From positions 20,746,153 through 20,806,152 of the forward strand of contig NC_134028.1 of the NCBI RefSeq assembly GCF_964204645.1: a stretch of 60,000 nt of DNA, written 5' to 3'. This DNA comes from Tubulanus polymorphus (lineage: Eukaryota; Nemertea; Palaeonemertea; Tubulaniformes; Tubulanidae). The position numbers and the translations under genes are program-made. The notes under the pieces were generated by a model that was not told the DNA's origin, did no database searches, and worked only from the letters and a program-made list of their open reading frames with translations. Of the stretch, positions 34,335 through 60,000 are shown one piece after another; position 1 is the first letter of the stretch; each line of letters begins with the position of its first letter.

Positions 34335-34432
34335 CAGGGTTGAGTCGCACAGTCGTGACTTTAGTCCAAAATGGTCCTATGATAAGAATCGGGAAAAATC
34401 TCTACCTTGATGGTGCGACTGGTCCCTGGGTT
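34335..34432. mobile_element. MITE, GCCCAGTTGCACAG family
   Basis: CAGGGTTGAGTCGCACAGTCGTGAC at the left and GGTGCGACTGGTCCCTG at the right are inverted ends of the family also at 3301, 18000 and 38179. This copy is short and internally deleted. Confidence 0.5.
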
Positions 34433-34652
34433 CTGATCACAGATGGTAATGTATTCAAAGCAAGATTAAGATATTGATTTGCAGTACTAGTTCGTGTACA
34501 CGTGATAACCTAGAGTAACTGCTATACTTTCTTGAATCAAGGTCAAATCCCTGAAATATTCTACATCACTAACTGCGTTCTTAAAGTTTCTTAAACTTTA
34601 AGACCCACTACTAGCGCTCGCTAGACTCAATTATTCAAAGTAGACGCATCCT

Positions 34653-34786
34653 TTAGAAATCCGTTCCACACTCCTCCTCAACCGGAAGTCCGAGACTGCC
34701 TCGCCTTCGATTATTGGTCGTCTGAGCTCCGTGAATTTGACCTTCGATTTCCGCATCTCTGTAACCTTTCATTTGTGACGTCACGC
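34653..34786 (-). CDS. Alternative last coding exon of the PDZ/Zasp-type gene
   Basis: After the acceptor GCATCTAG a phase-1 frame gives 43 further residues, containing MKGYRDAEIEGQIHG and NNRRRGSLGLPVEE and ending CGTDF-stop. Phase 1 is exactly what the upstream exons (low ends 38778, 37829 and 36780) supply. The composition is protein-like and the frame is unrelated to repeats. It would replace the last exon at 35882-36021. It could also belong to an unseen gene, but the phase match and orientation favour this one. Confidence 0.6.
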
Positions 34787-35881
34787 CTAGATGCAATTAA
34801 AACGAAAGTCAGTTAAATTTGAATATTAGGGAACACGTGTCAATGTAACACGAGGAGAAAAAATTCGTAAATATGACCGAAAACAAAACCAACTCCTATT
34901 GGCGGGTTGACATATTTTGTTTATGTATATTTCGTTTATGTATACTAAGAAAGTGCATGAAAGTGAATGAAGTACATTTCTTACTTCGTAAACAATAACA
35001 TTAGTAAGAAAGAGTAATGTCATTAGGAACGTGAATCTCGTTAAAACCGTACCACTATTAAACTTGTTAATACAGAGAACCGACGGTTCGGCGTCTTGAT
35101 ACCAATACGTCGTAAGAATTATAATCCTAATTATGATGAGTGTTTAAAACGTGTCAGTAATCAAGCGAAACACGTGCGTTGAGCGTATAAGTTAACGCGT
35201 TACATCGAAATGAATACACGTAATAATGTTGTTATATGATATGATTATCAATGATACTTAATTTTCAAAGTGGGTTAGGCTATTTTTTCGATTGTGGACT
35301 TCTCAAGACCTGCGAGCAATTATCTCAGATTTCTCGGTAGAAGATTTCTGCAGTCACAGAGACCGCTGAATATGTACAAAGATAACCAATCAATAAATAG
35401 ATACAGATAATTCCTTCGTCGGAAGAGCACAAATCGAAAAAGACTAAGGCCCTAGTGTCTTACTCAATCAAATATCTAAGAAGCTCTTGATCAAAGCGAG
35501 TATGCAAGAAAACGTTTTCTTCAAGATGACACAAGTAGTACAGTGTTAATATACAGTGTTAATATCCATTCATTCATTCTTACAATTATCTCTTTTGAAA
35601 CCACGTACGTCACAATTCATCTTTGGTACGTAGTTAATATTTGATTTAACTACCATACATATCTCATATAAAGGCAGTCATGTTGGATCACGCGTGATTT
35701 TTATCAAATCAAGTGAAACTTTGGCAAAATTTCAGTTGCCAAGCGCACCGCCTTGCACACATCCCGCGAGATTTGGGTAAAGTCCATTACGACCGCCTTG
35801 ATATGAAATAAGCACATTGAACTTCAACTTAGGTCAAATTTAACGAAAAAACTGTGCTAAGTTACACTGTACTAAGTAATA

Positions 35882-51397
<15,516 letters not shown>

Positions 51398-51700
51398 GTT
51401 CGTTTCTCTTCCTCTGATAGTCCAGCGGTTTCTATCGTACCTCGTGTGAGTATGTGAGGGGTACAGGTAGAGTATACGTGATAGTAGAGTTGTAGGGAGA
51501 TAGACAGAAATAACAACTATATGAAAGTGACTAATGAGAAACTACATCATTGGTTCTTAACGCTAAGCACAAGAACTACTTAATAAAACCAGGGCCAGTT
51601 ACTCAAATCTGGGTAAGCCTAAGCGTCAGATAAGTAAGTCTCATGTGGATAATCCAGTCTCTTAATTGTCGCTATGAAGCCGACTAACTAAAACCAATTA

Positions 51701-51962
51701 AAATTATCATTATTATCATTTTTATTATCATTATCATTATTCTTATTATTATAATTAGTTCTGTTATTATTATTATTAATTACTGTGTTCTTGCACCCGT
51801 ATGTACCACGCACTGGGTTGAGTGCCTTAATTCTAAGTACAGCCAGCTGGCTTGATCCTCATAACCATATAGCGCACTTAATATCTGACCAAATATTACA
51901 TTGTATGTATGGATAATAAAAAATGAATATGCTATACTATACAATACTATACTATATTAATT
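51701..51962 (+). repeat. ATT/ATC microsatellite followed by a retroelement-like tail
   Basis: 51701-51780 is an imperfect (ATT)n/(ATC)n tract. After it, GCACCCGTATGTACCACGCACTGGG...GGATAATAAA runs into CTATACTATACAATACTATACTAT, the form of a non-LTR element 3' end with a short-repeat tail. It lies between the PDZ gene start and the sushi gene end. Confidence 0.5.
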
Positions 51963-52512
51963 TTTGAGCACCTGCCCCCTTCCTTATTGTATAAGATGAA
52001 ATTTAATTGGCAATCGTTAATCTTAAACTGTGAAAATTGGCTCAAAGGGAGGAGATTTGCTTAGAGTTTTCTTAAGATGGTCATACACAATATATCGATT
52101 GTATCCAAGTAATCCTGTGAATCGAGAGTCAGCCTGGTCCTTATTTCAAGCCGACTAGAACACTATTTACAAACAACAAATAATCAATTTTGATATATTC
52201 TTATTTCATTTATTGGAAAATAATGAACTATTACAATTCTAACAGTTTGATGAACGACAAAACAAAATGGTGACGTTAATTTGCATAATTTGCATAAATA
52301 TGGCTAATATAAACAGTGCAGTGATATTGTAAGCAAATTTGTAAATAAATAACTCTTTTGAGTCGAGGAAAGACTTGGTGAGGTATATGCGAATAGTTCG
52401 GGATTATTGACGGATAAATCCAAGATCACAGAGCGAATTATAACTGGGAGTAAATCTAAATCGCAGTTGATACATTATATTTATATAGCATGTAATATGG
52501 ATTGTGAGCAGT

Positions 52513-55500
52513 TTAACTGATCATGGTTGAAGTTAAAGGAATGTTATCTTGAATGTCTATAATTGTATCATCCATAACTCCAGCAGCTTTATTAGTAGCA
52601 GCGTCTACTGCGCCATCTATATTCGCCCTATTAGAAACTGCATCTACTGCGCCGTCTATATTCGCCTCATTCGAAACTGCATCTGCTACGCCATCTATAT
52701 TCGCCTCATTCGTAACTGCATCTTCTGCGCCGCTTACATTGACCTCATTTGTAGTTGCGTCTGCTGTGCCTTCAGTGTTATCTATGAAACTGGTTTCTTT
52801 TGCATCACCACCTGCTGTCTCATTGGTAACCGCATCACTAGCCGTCGGCTGTTCCCCGGATGTTACACCACTCGCATCACCACCATCCGTCAAGCCAGAA
52901 GAAGCAGGTCCGTTTGCTGTAGCGCCCTCAGCGGCAGCGGTACTCCCCCCAGCTGCTGTACCACCCCCTCCCGCCGCAGCGCCACCTACTGCAGCACTAC
53001 CCCCAGCTCCTGTACCAGCCCCTCCTGCCGCAGCGCCACCTGCAGCAGCACTCCCCCCGGCAACTGCACCACCCCCTGCCACCGCAGCACCCCCTGCAGT
53101 CAGATAACCAATAACACCAGCCACTACAGCTATAAATACGGCTAATGCTGCAACGGCGCCCCCCAACATAGGAGCTAAAGTGTTAGTCAGAGTACGGCTT
53201 AGTGTCGAGACAGTGAGCGGCTTTTCTGCAAACAAGATGAATCTTTATTGAATCCAATAGCTACGTTGATCGCAATCTATAAAACGGATTCTAGGAAGTG
53301 ATTTGTTTGGAGATTTAAAGTTTTATTGGACATACCTTCGCATTTAGGAGGAGTTCCAGACCACGACCCGGTCGATTGACATGTGACAGTATCGTTACTA
53401 GTGTTTACCAGTTCGTAATAATCGCCACATCGATATTCAACCGTATGTGGAACGTTTTGTGTGTTTATAATAGCTGCGTTAGAATTCTCAACGACTGGAG
53501 CCGGGCCACAATCAGTAGCTGGAATAGAGAGAATTCAGTTGAAGTTCAGGGAAGCACATCAGGGTGTATTGCATAAAATCCAGCAACGGGAAGAATTGCT
53601 TTTAGCGCTTAACAAAAAAAGCATCATCTTTCAAAAGGAAATGTCATGTCAGGTGTGCTTTAGATCGGAGCCTTCCAGGTAGGGTATGCCATACGTATAT
53701 CGAAGTGCTGGTGGGTGTGTCATAAATCGGAGCGCTCCAGGAAGAGTGCTGCGTGTGCCTTAGATCGGAGCCTTCCAGACAGGGTACGGGCTATTGGAAT
53801 ATCCCAGTCTAGGTCGTCAATATGGCGGCTTTTTAATCGTAGTTACTGTATCTAGAGGGTTTAGAGGGTTAGGGTATTAGGTTTAGAGGGTCTAAAGGAT
53901 TAGAGTTAGGGTGAGGTGAGGGGTTAGGTTTAGGTTAGGCACTGGTTAGTTCAGGGTGAGGCGATATATAGTAACAAATTCGGTGTCAGTCGGCTACCGT
54001 TGTGGCCGAGCGGTTAGAACGCTGCGCATCGCAATTAGTCCGCAAAACAATTTTCTGTCGAGCGTGCTCGCGCATGCGCAGAGGAGAAATCGACAATATC
54101 GACCAACACACGTACGTACGTAGATCGGAGTGCTGGCGGGTGTGTTACAAATCGGAGCGCTCCAGGAGGAGTGCCGGCTGTGCCATAGATCGGAGCCAGG
54201 AAGAGCAATTGATCCCGGAAACATTTTCAATTATATTCTGAGTTATATTCTGAGTTTCTGCGTCGGAAGATGTTTCTTAGAGTGAAACATTTGTGCGCCT
54301 TGCAGTGCGAGCTGGGGTTTATAAACTAGAGACTACATGTTGCCTACTCTATTTGTATTGTGTAGTCATGAATTTAGCAAAAAGATTGCATCTAAATCAT
54401 CGAAAGATCTACTCGTTTCAATGCTAATTGTAGCAAAAGGCGACCATTTTCTTTCACGGCAGGTGTGGTGGTTTTGTAAGTGATACACCAAAATAAGAAC
54501 GCGATCAGTTAGATATGATTGACAATTCCCTTTGAATATGAAAAATATCATACGGGTACAAACTCCAGATGGAGGGGTGCTCCAGGTTCCCTGATCTGTA
54601 CAGGTTATTTCAACCGCAGCCGCCGTGTTGAATCCTGGTAAACAATTCACTGTAGCTTTTGAATTGTAAGTGGTCGTCGTGAAACTCATCGAATACGAGC
54701 TCGTATTCACAGGGATACCGCAATCTTTCACTGCAAAAAAACGATATTTTACAGTTCATTTTACATCGATGAAACGTTTTGCTATGCAATAAATTTGAAA
54801 GAAGATGTAGCACATTTTTGAACGAGCTAAAAGTGGAGTGTACATGAACAGGAATACAGCACAGTTTCATTAAAACGGAGCTGTTTTTCTAACACCGGCA
54901 TCAACTAGTGTCAACCAGGGCCAACTTCGGTTTTCGTAGCTATTCGACTATAGTGGTCGGAACTAATATCCGAACGCACATAGTTCGGACGTAACGTATT
55001 TCACAGTGTCGGCCATCTTGGAATTGGGTCGGAACTACAGCGACCGTGCTCAATCCCATTCGACCATTTCCGGAGCATAGTTCCGACTCACTGACATTCG
55101 GTTTCGTTTAGTTCGACTATAATCGACAACCGAATAACTCCGATAACCGAAGTTCGTCAAGGGGGTTACCTTAAAAGTAATCTCCCGGGTTGAAGTTTCA
55201 AGCAACCTTAAAAACTGGCCTCAGTAGACTACGCGTTTGTCGCTGATCTCACGAGAGCGTTAGATATTCACGAACAGGGGCAGCAAGTAAAAATCTGGAG
55301 CAATCGGGACGACGATGGGTCGTCATCACGTATGAATCGGAGTTGATTAGCCGGACAATCTGCGCAATCTAGCGAGTGGTGAGCATAAAAACGACCTTCT
55401 CATTTTCAATTTATCGTGGCAGTTATAACTAATTTTTATTAGCTTTTCTAAACTAGACACGGAATGTTTCTAATAGCGCAGTTATTTTTTTCAATTAAAA

Positions 55501-58500
55501 ATCCAATATCATTTAGAAGGAAGCAGATAAACTTAAATCTCATCATTGGAATTATCATTTATATCATTTGACGAGTATTTAATCTATCATGATTTACATG
55601 TCGATAAGATGATTAATTTCATTGTGTTTTTTATTAATTTTCAATTAGATTCAAGTCGTTATCCTTAGAATTATCATTTATGATATTATTGACGATTAAT
55701 TTAAAATCATTTAGCGAGACGATTAATCAAACTCTTAAACTATGGGAGCGACCTGTGGGACGTATTGATAAAACTAATTTTGAGGTTTATTCTGTTTTTC
55801 GAGGTTTAGCCCGAGTTATTTTCGCTGGAGTTGTTTATTCCGATTAAGCCAACTCGGAATAAAGCTCGAAATAGTAGAATATCCCGTACACTAGGCGTCG
55901 AGAATAGATTACCATGAAAAAGCCCACTATGTACAAAATCTTAAAGAGTAGAAAATTTATCATCAAAGACACGACGATTCACAATCTCTCATGGGTCTAT
56001 ATGAATTTGCATTAAAGAGGATTTTAACTTCGAAAAAACCTCGAAAAACTATTTCACAAACATGTGCTCCGGACGCTTCTGTACTTTAAGGTATATCTTC
56101 GAGGCTTGGTGGTTAGTTCATTTTAACCATACAACTATAAGCGAATGGGAAGGCCGACTCCTCAAAAATCCGCTAGGCACCGCTAGTAATCTTGTGTTTA
56201 GTACAGCGCCTTCATCGGTGCGATAAACAATAGATTTTGTAGACTGGTTGCCGGTCTCTATTCTTAATTTAGCGTTTTTCATTGATTCGTTTAATTCTTA
56301 ATACCAAATCTAGAAAAACGGTAATGTTCACTGCTCGCAGTGATTAATATAATTAAAAAATATTTCCGAGAACCTATTGTTTATCGCCACCGGTGAGGGC
56401 GCTGATCAATTTCGAAGATAGCAAAGGCAAATGTATAGTGACGTCACGGAGTTGGCCTTCCCGTTCGCTTATAGTTCAATGTTTTAACTTACAGTGACAA
56501 ACTATCGGATGGTAAGGCAGGCTCCATACCATATTGCCGTCTCTATCTATAGTGCATGTGCGTTTATTTTGGCCTCCTATTTGTTTATAACCAGTGTTAC
56601 ATCTATAAGTTGCCACGGTTCCGTATTCGTAATTACCATCTCTATGTTTACGTTTTGAACATCTTAGCGTCGCGTGTCTATAATTTCTAAGTTTTCGTAA
56701 ACACGTCCTCGCTGGAAAAATATTCTGATATTTATGCACGCCGAAATGGACGCATTTTACTTCATTTTCAAATCGTTAGCTATCGTTGACGCAATATAAA
56801 GGCGTCCATGATTTTCTTATTGATACCGCAATATTTATTCATGAATATTTTCATCAAATCATTAATCGAACGTTAAACGTTTTTTTTTTCGTTTTGTTGC
56901 CTGTTGATTAAATCACGATTTTATTCAAAACATTTGATTTACGTATGATTTTCATAATTTATTAATTGATTAATTTACCATTAATTGATTTATCAATTTA
57001 TTATGGATTAATCACCCAGAAAAATAAGTTCTATTTGACATTAATTATTTTCTCAACGGCGGCCATTTTTTTCTCGAGAAAAGAAAATCACGAAAAATGG
57101 CTTCATTTATATAATGAATATATTCGATATGTTTATCATAAATTGTTTCGTCAACATGTTGCCAATGGGTATTGTTTATCCATTTTACTATGTCTCCGCA
57201 TAGGTTTTTGAAGGAGCTGATTATGAAAAAAATGAATTCAAAGAAAAAATCGTCGCTTTCAAACTCACGTCTGCAGTTAGGGAGACTATGTCCCGGGAGC
57301 AACATCCAGGTTCTGTCCGAAGTACAAATCTTGTGGCCATCTCTATTCGGTTGTCCGCTAGTATCCTCAGCGTAGGGTAGACATTCTACTGCGATCTCAG
57401 ATAACCATTTATTACCGAAAGATCGCGGTACCTGAACTAACGTGGCTAACGGCGGAGCGCTGGGAGTCGGGCAATCCATATCTAAAAATATTTACAATTC
57501 CTCTAGAACAGATTTCTGTACGCGGGATGCGCTTTTTCATCATTACCAGTTTTGTTAGTGACGAACTTTTTTTTGACGCGCTCGGAAAATTAGCTGATGA
57601 GAAACAGGCAATTTTTCTTGCGTGGCCAAACCAGTTTGATTGTCACTATGTTAGCAGCCCACGGGTTTGCTTTAACCAGTTTTGATTGTCACTATGTCAG
57701 CCAGCCACGGGTTTACTTTAACCAGTTTTGATTGCCACTGTGTCAGCTATCCACTTGTTAACTTAAACCCACCTTTGCGCGCAACTGGTGCCTGCTATAT
57801 GTGTTCTGGACCCATCAGAGGTTGTCAGCAGGGGCGGATCCAGGGACAGTCAAATAAATCAGAAGGGCGTATCTACCGAAAAAGGGCACGTAAAGTAGTA
57901 TCCACGCAGACAAAACAAGGGTCTGGAAATTTTGTGATTTCAGTGCATTTTCATGCAATAATTTCTGGACACTTGAGGGACATTTAAGAGAAAATAAGAA
58001 ATCTTGCGCTGCGCACTTCCGGTAGGAACGAGTACCCTTTGAACAATATCGTCATTGTATTTTCAAAAGGGCGCGGGAAAATTGCGACAAGAGCATGTGT
58101 GCTCCTTTTGCTCCCATCCGATCCAAAAAGCTAAATTCAACTCAATAGTTAGAATTGTTCATTTTAAAACGTTTTATCCTAGAGTCTGATCTTAAGGCTG
58201 TGAAATCGGATCCAAAACTGTGGAATTGCGTACTGATTAACAATTTTTCCATCTAAATGATGCAATGTTAAGGCAACAGTTTTAGAATGAACTTTTGATT
58301 TCGGTTTGACGTGTAATAAGATCACTTACTTTGTCTGCGCCAAACCGATGTTGCGCATTCATTTAGTAGATCGTTCTTCTGAATTGAATTACCGTTCTCC
58401 CATCTGCCCACTTTAATATCATGCGTGCAGCTACACCGCGTATCAGCCGTTCCTCCAACAGCAGGTAAGATAAATTCTAAAAAGAACATAAATTTTTTCA

Positions 58501-59688
58501 ACGCCGTTATAAGCGTAAAAATAATGTATCGACTACGCGTTATTTAAGGGCTTCGGGTGATTGTATCAGGGTTTGTATCAACATATTGCTTTTGTAATGT
58601 ACGTCTAATAACGAATTTGACATATATATCTATGATTTTCAACAATGATTATACAAAGTGCTTATTTTTTCATCACTTATAACTGGAACAAAACATCATA
58701 TGTATACTGCACGTATTGGTGCAAATTACTGAGTCATTCAGTGATTCAGTTATTTTCGTCAATACATTGCCAATACTATATAGATCTTCAATCATAATAA
58801 TTCTATACACCGAAGAACAGTTAAACTAGTGTGGGTTCGAGTCCTTTTTTTTATAAATCTTATTTTCTTTTTAAAAAAAACTTACGCGGGCATCTACACG
58901 ACTGTTCACACGATAAACTGCAGGGGCCCGCGGTTGGAGTTGGCGTTAGATCACAGGCGCCTGAGGTTTTCATTCCCGGACAAATCGGACTATTGTCTAA
59001 ACATTCTGAAATTATCGAAACACATGACGAACATTTTTTATAGTTCTTTTGCATTCAATCTCTTTACGTTTATTTTCTATAGGCATCCATGTCGTTCGTA
59101 GAAAATCTCGGGGACGATAGTTTATCAACGATATGAAAAAGAATAGTCTAAAAAATGTAATCGTGATTAATATGTTCACATGCCAAAGTCTGCAAGATAA
59201 TGTTTAAATCAAAGCGCCGAACTATCAACTCGACTCACTGTTGATTGACCAAATAAGGCTGGTGCGGACATGAAGACCGGACGTACTTGTAGGCGTGCGT
59301 ATTGTGATTCCGCGAAACGGGCTTGTGCTATTTTAGGATTATACATGATTAGCCATGAAACTGAAATACCTGGTGATAATTTTACACTCCTCAACTAATG
59401 ATTTGAAATCTATACCCACGTCCATTAAAAGCCCACCAAATCATATTTACATTTACCAAAATAAAATTTTCACAGGATGGTGGAAAATAAAATAGCTGGA
59501 AACTGCTCGAGAATACACGGCTTTAATGGGTGTCATATAGCCAAACCACAGCAGCAAGAAACCATGCTTACGCCTGGGCTGCTTATGGAAAAAATTCAAC
59601 ATATTCAACATATATACTCACGTTGACCAGCGGTGTGTTCGAAAACAAATATTACTAAATACATCAACAGAAATTCCAGAAAATCCAT
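52513..59688 (-). CDS. ShKT/sushi type I membrane protein with Ala/Gly repeat tail (612 aa, complete)
   Basis: Exons in transcript order: 59622-59688, 58886-59005, 58330-58476, 57269-57481, 56493-56711, 54554-54730, 53336-53518, 52513-53225 (1839 nt). Every internal exon is phase 1-1. Residues 1-20 are a signal peptide (MDFLEFLLMYLVIFVFEHTA). A ShKT-like six-cysteine module spans 23-62 and a cysteine-containing module of unknown type spans 63-111. Four complement-control (sushi) modules lie at 112-182, 183-255, 256-314 and 315-375; the last three have clear C-terminal W...P...C signatures, and the first is divergent. One transmembrane segment spans about 396-417. The tail is Ala/Gly-rich, then has 13-residue repeats (DAVSNEANIDGAV), and ends IPLTSTMIS. 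Sushi proteins serve adhesion, complement control and immune recognition. Partner and role here are unknown. No kinase or ITIM-like motif is seen in the tail. Confidence 0.88.
52585..52765 (-). repeat. 39-bp coding tandem repeat
   Basis: About 4.5 units encode D-A-x-[TS]-N-x-[AV]-N-[IV]-x-G-x-x in the cytoplasmic tail of the sushi protein (residues about 531-589). The middle units differ by only a few bases, so unit number may vary between individuals. Confidence 0.85.
53660..54200. repeat. ATCGGAGC/CTCCAGG repeat cluster with a tRNA-like insert
   Basis: TAGATCGGAGCCTTCCAG, AATCGGAGCGCTCCAGGA and close variants recur at 53664-53790 and 54120-54200. Between them lie a telomere-like tract (53854-53940) and GTTGTGGCCGAGCGGTTAGAAC at about 54000, an A-box like that of a class II tRNA with no partner arms. 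All of it is in one sushi-gene intron. Confidence 0.55.
53854..53940 (+). repeat. Degenerate TTAGGG-like interstitial repeat
   Basis: GGGTTTAGAGGGTTAGGGTATTAGG, GAGTTAGGGTGAGG and GGGGTTAGGTTTAGGTTAGG are variants of the animal telomere unit on the + strand. It is too degenerate and too internal to be a chromosome end. Confidence 0.6.
54915..55165. mobile_element. MITE, CTTCGGTTTTCG family
   Basis: The left CCAACTTCGGTTTTCGTAGC and the right GATAACCGAAGTTCGTC are inverted. The interior (CGACCGTGCTCAATCCC, GACATTCGGTTTCG) matches the reverse complement of 10840-11046. It lies in a sushi-gene intron. Confidence 0.6.
55166..56203. other. Sushi-gene intron, nothing recognised
   Basis: AT-rich DNA with repeated ATCATTTA/GATTAAT strings (55530-55740) and no frame of interest. 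The flanking exons (54554-54730 and 56493-56711) join in phase without any exon here. Confidence 0.5.
56204..56404. mobile_element. MITE with CAGCGCC ends
   Basis: The left CAGCGCCTTCATCGGTGCGATAAACAATAG and the right CTATTGTTTATCGCCACCGGTGAGGGCGCTG are inverted repeats of about 30 bases with few mismatches. The 200-bp element is non-coding and lies in a sushi-gene intron. Confidence 0.75.
57629..57770 (+). repeat. Tandem repeat, 45-46 bp, three units
   Basis: Units begin at 57629, 57674 and 57720 with AACCAGTTT(T)GATTG(T/C)CACT. The first two also share CCCACGGGTTT or CCACGGGTTT. The third decays at its end. It lies in a sushi-gene intron. Confidence 0.8.
57829..57985 (+). mobile_element. 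hAT-like terminus
   Basis: CAGGGGCGGATCCAGGG begins the fragment, followed by GAAAAAGGGCACG, as in other elements of this kind. The second end was not found, so this is a partial copy. Confidence 0.4.
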
Positions 59689-60000
59689 TTTCCTTCTTCC
59701 AGGTTTTCTCGACTTTCCGATATCTGAAATATCTCCCACATCAAGCTGTATACGCCTTCCAGGTTTAGACGAGTCGCTCTGAACTCATTAAGTGATCAAA
59801 TGTTTTGAAAAGGCGGAAACAGATAATAACGTCAAATATCATCTGAAACCAGCTGCGTTTAGCTGATGCGTTTCTAATGCGAATATGATTTAAATCCGTG
59901 TCATATATGTGTCTTTAAAATCGCGAGCAAAAGTCTTTAAAAAGCATTTATCGAAATGCTGTATATACGCAGAAGAAATGACATGTGATGTCTGATTCAC
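59689..60000. other. 5' flank of the sushi gene
   Basis: Upstream of the start codon on the minus strand. No TATA box or second gene could be recognised. 59006-59621 is the first intron. It includes a 61-codon minus-strand frame (59209-59394) that does not fit the exon phases. Confidence 0.4.

Larger units (their letters stand above)
31116..34652. other. Repeat-rich stretch between the small-peptide gene and the PDZ gene
   Basis: No gene was recognised. It holds a perfect palindrome (31894-32008), a PLE crumb (32250-32318), an inverted-repeat element (32599-33229), a dispersed repeat (33600-33790) and a MITE (34335-34432). Confidence 0.5.

Noticed and set aside
52549-53145. Long + strand frames opposite the last sushi-gene exon
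   Set aside because: The minus strand carries the spliced, phase-consistent protein with a TM segment. The + frames are Pro/Ala/Ser shadows of Gly/Ala codons.
54118-54200. AGATCGGAGC strings resembling a sequencing adapter
   Set aside because: They differ from the adapter after a few bases, vary between copies and sit in genomic repeats, so they are not contamination.
58825-58855. GGTTCGAGTCC followed by a T run, like a tRNA 3' end
   Set aside because: No upstream A-box or stem partners were found.
59209-59394. 61-codon frame in the first intron of the sushi gene
   Set aside because: Its possible acceptor and donor give phase 0 at the end, but the next exon needs phase 1. The flanking exons already join correctly.

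Overview
This is nuclear DNA from an invertebrate animal. Genes are split by GT-AG introns, non-coding DNA is AT-rich, and many small inverted-repeat transposons fill introns and gaps. Gene content (Rab40-type GTPase with a SOCS box, ALP/Zasp-type PDZ protein, ShKT/sushi receptor, FabG-like SDR array) suits a marine bilaterian, perhaps a lophotrochozoan, but the species cannot be fixed from this window.

Layout. (1) 641-2753, + strand: the last four coding exons of a RAB40 gene; its P-loop exon lies left of the window. (2) 8383-29258, - strand: four intact paralogous nine-exon SDR genes (called A, B, C and D from left to right). A relic of a fifth SDR exon sits at 22572-22635. Between C and D lie two broken rhodopsin-like GPCR copies, a LINE 3' end, a truncated Penelope-like element and a palindrome-rich MITE. 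(3) 30613-30889, - strand: a probable two-exon gene for a small secreted peptide. (4) 34653-51397, - strand: a PDZ + Zasp-like-motif gene with a large Gln/Tyr/Pro-rich exon, repeated cassette exons and two possible last exons; no LIM domain is seen. An intron holds a tRNA-Val(AAC) gene on the + strand. (5) 52513-59688, - strand: a complete eight-exon gene for a type I membrane protein with signal peptide, ShKT module, cysteine module, four sushi modules, one transmembrane segment and an Ala/Gly-rich repeat tail.

Exon models were built by hand from splice consensus, reading-frame continuity and family resemblance. Phases close exactly in all the large models: SDR A-D 259, 260, 260 and 271 aa; PDZ gene 924 or 922 aa; sushi gene 612 aa.

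The genes do not form an operon-like pathway. The functional grouping is the SDR array, whose copies share intron positions and phases and keep the catalytic tetrad. Copy D has the most unusual features: no GT donor after exon 4, NNAA instead of NNAG, and a longer C-terminus. Repeats account for much of the rest: hAT-like CAGGGG elements, several foldback families present more than once, one filled/empty insertion-site pair, a 153-bp satellite, and a perfect 57-bp palindrome at 31894-32008.
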